Shown here: positions 28,413-30,176 of the stretch, piece by piece | How the letters are laid out: each line of letters begins with the position of its first letter | How positions within the stretch are numbered: the stretch's first letter is position 1 | Assembly (NCBI GenBank): GCA_964406035.1 | Contig: CAYOQB010000053.1 | Coordinates: 1-30,176 of the forward strand | DNA length: 30,176 bases | Direction: 5' to 3' | Source: JAIEPW01 sp964406035 | GTDB taxonomy: Bacteria; Acidobacteriota; Terriglobia; Bryobacterales; Bryobacteraceae | The notes under the pieces: model-generated | What the model saw: the letters and a program-made list of their open reading frames with translations, nothing else | Databases searched by the model: none | What the model was told of the DNA's origin: nothing | Translations under genes and position numbers: made by a program

Positions 28413-28425
28413 GTCGGAATCTCAT

Positions 28426-30176
28426 ATGAAAAAGTTCGCTGCGGCAGCAATCCTCCCGATCGCGGCCCTCTGCTTCTTGACCTTCCGCGGAGAAGCGCAA
28501 CGGGGCGAGCGGCCGGTGAAGTACCCGGCACGCGGCATGCGCGGGGCCGTCGCCGCGGGCACCGATCAGGCCGCCGAGGCGGGCATGCGCCAGTTCCACA
28601 AGGGCGGCAACGCCGTGGATGCGGGCGTGTCCGCCATGTTCGCCGCCTCGATCGTCGAGTACTCCCACTTCGGCTTCGGCGGGGAAGCCCCCATCCTGAT
28701 TCGCAACAACAAAGGTAAAGTCTTCGCCATCGCCGGCGTCGGCACCATGCCCAAGCTCGCCAGCGCGGATCTGTTCCGGACCCGCAAGCTGCAGGCCGGC
28801 GAGGTGATGCAGCAGGATCCCGGCGGCTTGAAGGGCATGGTCCCGGTGGCCGGCCTGATGCCCGCCCTGGTCCCCGGCATGGTGGATGCCGGACTGGTGG
28901 CGCTGCGCGAGTTCGGAACCCGCAGCTTCTCTGAGATCATCCAGCCCGCGATTGACCTCGCCGACGGCGCTCCCATCGACGAAATGCGCGCCGGCTACAT
29001 CGCCCGTTCCCGCCGCTTCTTTGACCTCTGGCCGGCATCCAAGGAGACCTTCCTGATCAACGGCCAATCGCCCCGCGCGGGCGAGATCTTCCGCCAACCC
29101 AAGCTCGCCGCGACGCTGCGCGCCATGGCAGACGCGGAAAAGAAAGCGCTAGCCAAGGGCGCCACCCGCCAGCAGGCGATCGACGCCGTCCGCGACTATT
29201 TCTACCGCGGCGATGTCGCCCGCAAGATCGACGCCTTCAGCAAGGCCAACGGCGGCCTGCTCCGCTACGAGGATATGGCCGCATTCAAGCTTTCGGTGGA
29301 AGAACCCCTCTCCGCCACCTACAGGGGCTACATCGTATATAAGCCCGGGTTCTGGAGCCAGGGTCCGTCGATGCTGCAGACCCTGAACATCCTCGACGGC
29401 TACTCCGAGAAGCTGCCGCTTCATTCGGCCGAACAGATCCACCGCACCACCGAAGCCCTGAAGCTCGCCTACGCCGATCGCGACACCTACTACGGCGATC
29501 CCAAGTTCACCAAGATTCCGGCGGAGTTGCTGTCCCGCGAATACGCGGCCGCGCGGCGGCAGTTGATCGGGACCAAGGCCTCGCTCGAATTTCTGCCGGG
29601 CTCGCCGGGCGGGCAGAAGGGGCGGCATCCCACCGAGAGCGAGATCGCCTCCATTCGCATCGACGACGCGCTGATGGCCGGCGACACCACCTGCGTCGAT
29701 GCCATGGATAAGGATGGCTGGGTCTTCTCCGCCACTCCCTCCGGCGCGTGGCTGCCCAGCGTGATCGCCGGTGAGACCGGCATCCCCCTCACGCAGCGCG
29801 CCCAGAGCTTCCTGCTGATTCCCGGGCATCCCAACGAACTCGAGCCCGGCAAGCGGCCTCGCGTGACCCTTTCGCCCACGCTGGTGATGCAGCCCGACGG
29901 CCGGCCCTTCCTGGCGCTCTCCACCCCCGGCGGCGACAATCAGGATCAGGCCTTGCTGCAGTTGATTCTTTACGTGATCGACCACGGAATGAACGCCCAG
30001 GCTGCCGTCGAGGCGCCCCGTTTGCAGACCCGGCACCTGGTGTCGAGCTTCGATAACCACGCCTGGAACCGGGGCGACCTGCTGCTGGACGATCGCATCC
30101 CGGAAAGCGTCGCGGCGGAGCTGTCTGCACGCGGCCATCGCGTCGGACGCCGCTCGCGCTTCAACTCCGGTTCCGC
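28426..30176 (+). CDS. ggt: Gamma-glutamyltransferase (C-terminus cut by window edge)
   Basis: An N-terminal-nucleophile hydrolase that cleaves gamma-glutamyl bonds, for example of glutathione, outside the cytoplasm. The ATG at 28426 opens 583 codons to the right edge with no stop, so the end is missing. A signal peptide covers residues 1-24. The large-subunit region has GTDQAAEAGMRQFHKGGNAVDA and FGFGGEAP. The autocleavage and nucleophile threonine is T421 in AGDTTCVDA, where the more usual sequence is HTTHFSVVD. The following DKDGWVFSAT and the STPGGDNQDQALLQ block (about 499-512) bind the glutamyl group. The His after the TT pair is replaced by Cys, so this belongs to a divergent branch of the family. 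It shares a palindromic promoter region with the zinc-ribbon gene. Confidence 0.92.
   Translation, partial: MKKFAAAAILPIAALCFLTFRGEAQRGERPVKYPARGMRGAVAAGTDQAAEAGMRQFHKGGNAVDAGVSAMFAASIVEYSHFGFGGEAPILIRNNKGKVFAIAGVGTMPKLASADLFRTRKLQAGEVMQQDPGGLKGMVPVAGLMPALVPGMVDAGLVALREFGTRSFSEIIQPAIDLADGAPIDEMRAGYIARSRRFFDLWPASKETFLINGQSPRAGEIFRQPKLAATLRAMADAEKKALAKGATRQQAIDAVRDYFYRGDVARKIDAFSKANGGLLRYEDMAAFKLSVEEPLSATYRGYIVYKPGFWSQGPSMLQTLNILDGYSEKLPLHSAEQIHRTTEALKLAYADRDTYYGDPKFTKIPAELLSREYAAARRQLIGTKASLEFLPGSPGGQKGRHPTESEIASIRIDDALMAGDTTCVDAMDKDGWVFSATPSGAWLPSVIAGETGIPLTQRAQSFLLIPGHPNELEPGKRPRVTLSPTLVMQPDGRPFLALSTPGGDNQDQALLQLILYVIDHGMNAQAAVEAPRLQTRHLVSSFDNHAWNRGDLLLDDRIPESVAAELSARGHRVGRRSRFNSGS

Noticed and set aside
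28396..29097. Upstream extension of the zinc-ribbon frame into a 287-codon protein
   Set aside because: That part is antisense to gamma-glutamyltransferase and has shadow composition. The ATG at 28395 has a promoter-like box just before it.

Overview
The window is a GC-rich, densely packed bacterial chromosome segment. Gene content points to Acidobacteriota, most likely the Solibacter/Bryobacter branch. The main reason is a complete alternative complex III cluster (actABCDEF) joined to sco and caa3-type cytochrome oxidase genes. The split transketolase, bestrophin and gamma-glutamyltransferase genes do not conflict with this. The assignment rests on gene content and style, not on a database match. 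I saw no insertion sequence, integrase, prophage, CRISPR array or rRNA, and no gene-free stretch longer than about 130 bases.

Left part (1-7253). A partial membrane protein with a very Gln/Gly/Lys/Glu-rich region runs off the left edge on the minus strand, and a membrane-anchored HExxH peptidase diverges from it. A tight plus-strand operon follows: split transketolase (two subunits), a soluble NarL-type histidine kinase, its LuxR-type response regulator, and an amidohydrolase_2 enzyme. Most junctions are stop/start overlaps. An unrecognised ORF and a tRNA-Leu(UAG) close this part.

Central part (7318-21537). After a small membrane protein, the minus strand carries one apparent operon of about 13.7 kb, read right to left: actA, actB, actC, actD, actE, actF, a small one-helix protein, sco, ctaC, ctaD, ctaE, ctaF and a GNAT-like acyltransferase. 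Together these encode a quinol-to-oxygen electron path. ActA-F oxidises quinol and passes electrons through haem c to the CuA/haem c subunit II of the oxidase. Sco probably loads CuA. Subunit I has the YS-HPAVY signature of A2-type oxidases.

Right part (21538-30176). An 86-bp spacer with facing promoter-like signals separates actA from a two-component pair. Its kinase is membrane-bound, and its response regulator carries an XRE-type helix-turn-helix instead of the usual Fis, LuxR or OmpR output. Its position makes it a good candidate redox or oxygen regulator of the respiratory operon. Next, on the minus strand, are agmatine deiminase and two tandem paralogues of an unrecognised exported family. 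A bestrophin-family channel follows, then a DinB-like protein and a 53-residue, seven-cysteine zinc-ribbon protein. Last is a gamma-glutamyltransferase cut by the right edge. It shares a palindromic -10 element with the zinc-ribbon gene.
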